Of a stretch of 21,996 nt of DNA, positions 20,775 through 21,996 are shown one piece after another. Location of the stretch: the NCBI GenBank assembly GCA_017530275.1, contig JAFXMP010000213.1:1-21996 (forward strand), read 5' to 3'. Source of the stretch: Clostridia bacterium (GTDB lineage: Bacteria > Bacillota_A > Clostridia > Christensenellales > Aristaeellaceae). The position numbers were made by a program, and so were the translations under genes. Positions within the stretch are counted from its first letter, which is position 1; every line of letters begins with the position of its first letter. The notes beneath the pieces were generated by a model. The model saw only the letters and a program-made list of their open reading frames with translations. It was not told where the DNA came from and did not search any database.

Positions 20775-20803
20775 ATTATAAAACAAAATACCAGCGATGG
20801 CAA
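20775..20803 (-). promoter_or_regulatory. Promoter of the namZ unit
   Basis: On the minus strand TTGCCA (20803-20798) and perfect TATAAT (20780-20775) lie 17 bases apart. The expected start is about 35 bases before the namZ ATG. It is back-to-back with the aldo/keto reductase promoter; 12 bases separate the two -35 boxes. Confidence 0.75.
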
Positions 20804-20815
20804 GGCAAAAAACAG

Positions 20816-20844
20816 TTGACGGGAAATCCTGGAAATCGTATACT
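20816..20844 (+). promoter_or_regulatory. Promoter of the aldo/keto reductase gene
   Basis: TTGACG (20816-20821) and TATACT (20839-20844) lie 17 bases apart, each one base off consensus. The expected transcript start near 20851 leaves a leader of about 155 bases, long for such a gene. Confidence 0.72.
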
Positions 20845-20861
20845 GAAGCAGGGTACTAAGC

Positions 20862-20939
20862 ATGAACGATCGAAAACGGGTTTTTTCTTCTGGTGGGATT
20901 GGCCCACGGTGCTGAGAAAACATGATCCTGACACAGGAT
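20862..20939 (+). promoter_or_regulatory. Structured leader with possible leader peptide
   Basis: The leader holds an 18-codon ORF (20862-20915, starting MNDRKRVF, ending RC) with a weak ribosome site AGGG, an inverted repeat GTGGG/CCCAC inside it, and a 6-pair hairpin ATCCTG-ACA-CAGGAT (20925-20939) followed by four T. It could attenuate or simply be chance; no known riboswitch fold was recognised. Confidence 0.25.
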
Positions 20940-21005
20940 TTTCGATTGCTGACAAAAAGCGGAGCAGATCGTAAAAATATGGTACAAACGAGGGAGGAAA
21001 GCATA

Positions 21006-21996
21006 ATGAGCATCGATCTTGGAAGCAATCCTTTCAAACTGGGCTTTGGGCTGATGCGCCTGCCCAAGAATCCGGACGGCAGCATCGATGTGCCTCAGGT
21101 CTGCGAAATGGCGGACCGGTTCTTGGCCGCTGGCGGCACCTATTTTGATACCGCCTATGTATACGATAATGGAGAAAGCGAAAAGGCGTTCAAGGCGGCG
21201 GTGGCGGACCGGCATCCACGCGACGCCTACACGGTAGCCACCAAAGTGAACGTTATGGCCGCCGGCTGCAAGGACGCGGAGAGCGCCCGGCGGCAGTTGT
21301 TCACCAGTTTGGAACGTACAGGGGCGGGATACATTGATTATTACCTGCTCCATGCTTTGCAGCGGACCAATGTACAGAAATATGAAGATTACGGAATATG
21401 GGACTATGTAAAGGAGCAGAAAGCGAAAGGCTTGATCCGGCATTGGGGTTTTTCCTTCCATGCGGATCCTGATCTGCTGGAGGAGCTTTTGACCGCCTAT
21501 CCGGACGCGGAATTCGTTCAACTGCAAATCAACTATGCCGACTGGGAAAACCCCGGCGTTGCTTCCCGGCGCAATTGGGAAATCTGCAAAGCTCACGGAA
21601 AGCCCGTGGTGATCATGGAGCCGGTCAAGGGCGGCGTTTTGGCTGATCCCATTCCCGAGGTGAAGGCTGTGTTTGACCAGTCCGGCAAAGGCTGGTCCTG
21701 CGCCAGCTGGGCACTCCGCTACGCCGCCAGTCTGGGCAATCTGCTGGCGGTACTCAGCGGCATGAGCAGCCTTACGCAAATGGACGACAACCTGCGCACC
21801 ATGAAGGATTTTAAGCCTCTCAGCGAGGAAGAGCAGGCGGTGATCCATCTGGCCCAGGAAGCCCTGAACAACGATAAGTCCATTCCATGCACGGCCTGCC
21901 ATTACTGCACCGAGGGCTGTCCCATGGGCATCGCCATTCCTGAAATCTTCAAGGTGGTGAACCGGCGCAACGGCAGCGCGGAATTCCGTACGGTAA
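21006..21996 (+). CDS. Aldo/keto reductase with C-terminal 4Fe-4S motif (3' end outside window)
   Basis: 330 residues are visible with no stop; the gene runs past the right edge. It is a TIM-barrel NAD(P)H-dependent oxidoreductase. The catalytic tetrad is in place: Asp48 (FDTA), Tyr53 (YVYDN), Lys80 (TK) and His116 (LLH). PVKGGVL and a cofactor-binding region SGMSSLTQMDDN follow. The C-terminus has CTACHYCTEGCPMG with Cys295, Cys298, Cys301 and Cys305, a single-cluster ferredoxin-type motif found in a subgroup of clostridial reductases, suggesting electron transfer beyond hydride transfer. GGGAGGA lies seven bases before ATG 21006. It diverges from namZ. The substrate is unknown. Confidence 0.92.
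   Translation, partial: MSIDLGSNPFKLGFGLMRLPKNPDGSIDVPQVCEMADRFLAAGGTYFDTAYVYDNGESEKAFKAAVADRHPRDAYTVATKVNVMAAGCKDAESARRQLFTSLERTGAGYIDYYLLHALQRTNVQKYEDYGIWDYVKEQKAKGLIRHWGFSFHADPDLLEELLTAYPDAEFVQLQINYADWENPGVASRRNWEICKAHGKPVVIMEPVKGGVLADPIPEVKAVFDQSGKGWSCASWALRYAASLGNLLAVLSGMSSLTQMDDNLRTMKDFKPLSEEEQAVIHLAQEALNNDKSIPCTACHYCTEGCPMGIAIPEIFKVVNRRNGSAEFRTV

Noticed and set aside
20925..20942. Attenuator terminator upstream of the aldo/keto reductase
   Set aside because: A 6-pair stem with four T is too weak to call a terminator; kept only as part of the leader description.
20856..21902. 348-codon open frame on the minus strand
   Set aside because: It is antisense to the aldo/keto reductase, whose catalytic tetrad and Fe-S cysteines are intact. 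The minus product has no recognisable domain and runs across both promoters.
1..21996. CRISPR arrays, tRNA or rRNA genes, complete insertion sequences
   Set aside because: Scanning showed no regularly spaced repeats, no cloverleaf or conserved rRNA stretches, and no transposase with paired terminal repeats.

Overview
The window comes from a Gram-positive, Clostridia-like bacterium (Bacillota). The signs are a remA (DUF370) gene beside gmk and rpoZ, a PASTA-type Ser/Thr kinase next to its PP2C phosphatase, rsgA, an LCP-family wall enzyme, a CpsB-type PHP phosphatase, and strong Shine-Dalgarno sites before nearly every start. By eye the DNA is moderately GC-rich (about 55%), which would suit an uncultured gut Clostridia lineage. 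No rRNA, tRNA, CRISPR array or intact mobile element is visible.

Layout, in the transcription order of the minus strand (right to left). (1) 21006-21996, plus strand: an aldo/keto reductase with a C-terminal 4Fe-4S motif, cut by the window edge. It diverges from (2), a short minus-strand unit: namZ-like exo-muramidase (DUF1343), acylphosphatase, a possible 24-residue small ORF, and a tandem GNAT acetyltransferase, closed by a terminator at 18241-18276. (3) 18107 down to 3128: a long housekeeping operon, yicC-remA-gmk-rpoZ-coaBC-priA-def-fmt-DMP19/DUF4375-rsmB-rlmN-stp-prkC-rsgA-rpe-rsmA. It starts at an extended -10 promoter with phased A-tracts upstream and ends at a terminator beyond rsmA. 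Six junctions overlap, five of them as ATGA. (4) 2275-3107: gene remains, including an Rpn-type nuclease tail, the tail of a type I restriction specificity subunit (HsdS), and a frameshifted cysteine-rich protein of a family common on integrative elements. (5) 2203 down to 1: the start of a capsule or exopolysaccharide operon with a near-consensus promoter, a cpsB-type phosphatase, an LCP transferase, and a Wzz/CpsC-type gene carrying three single-base frameshifts.

The housekeeping operon links translation (def, fmt, rsmB, rlmN, rsgA, rsmA), nucleotide, cofactor and pentose supply (gmk, coaBC, rpe), replication restart (priA), transcription (rpoZ, remA) and cell-wall signalling (prkC/stp). 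The order follows the usual Firmicutes priA-def-fmt-rsmB-rlmN-stp-prkC-rsgA-rpe block with two local changes: a predicted secreted DMP19-family protein inserted between fmt and rsmB, and rsmA as the final gene after rpe.

The clearest oddities are the rpoZ start region (no ATG, GTG or TTG in frame; either an AUA start or a single-base shift in an A6 run), the triple frameshift in the Wzz-type gene, the secreted DMP19 protein inside a core operon, and a Lys/Gly/Pro-rich tail on RsmB. I saw no convincing new multi-gene system.
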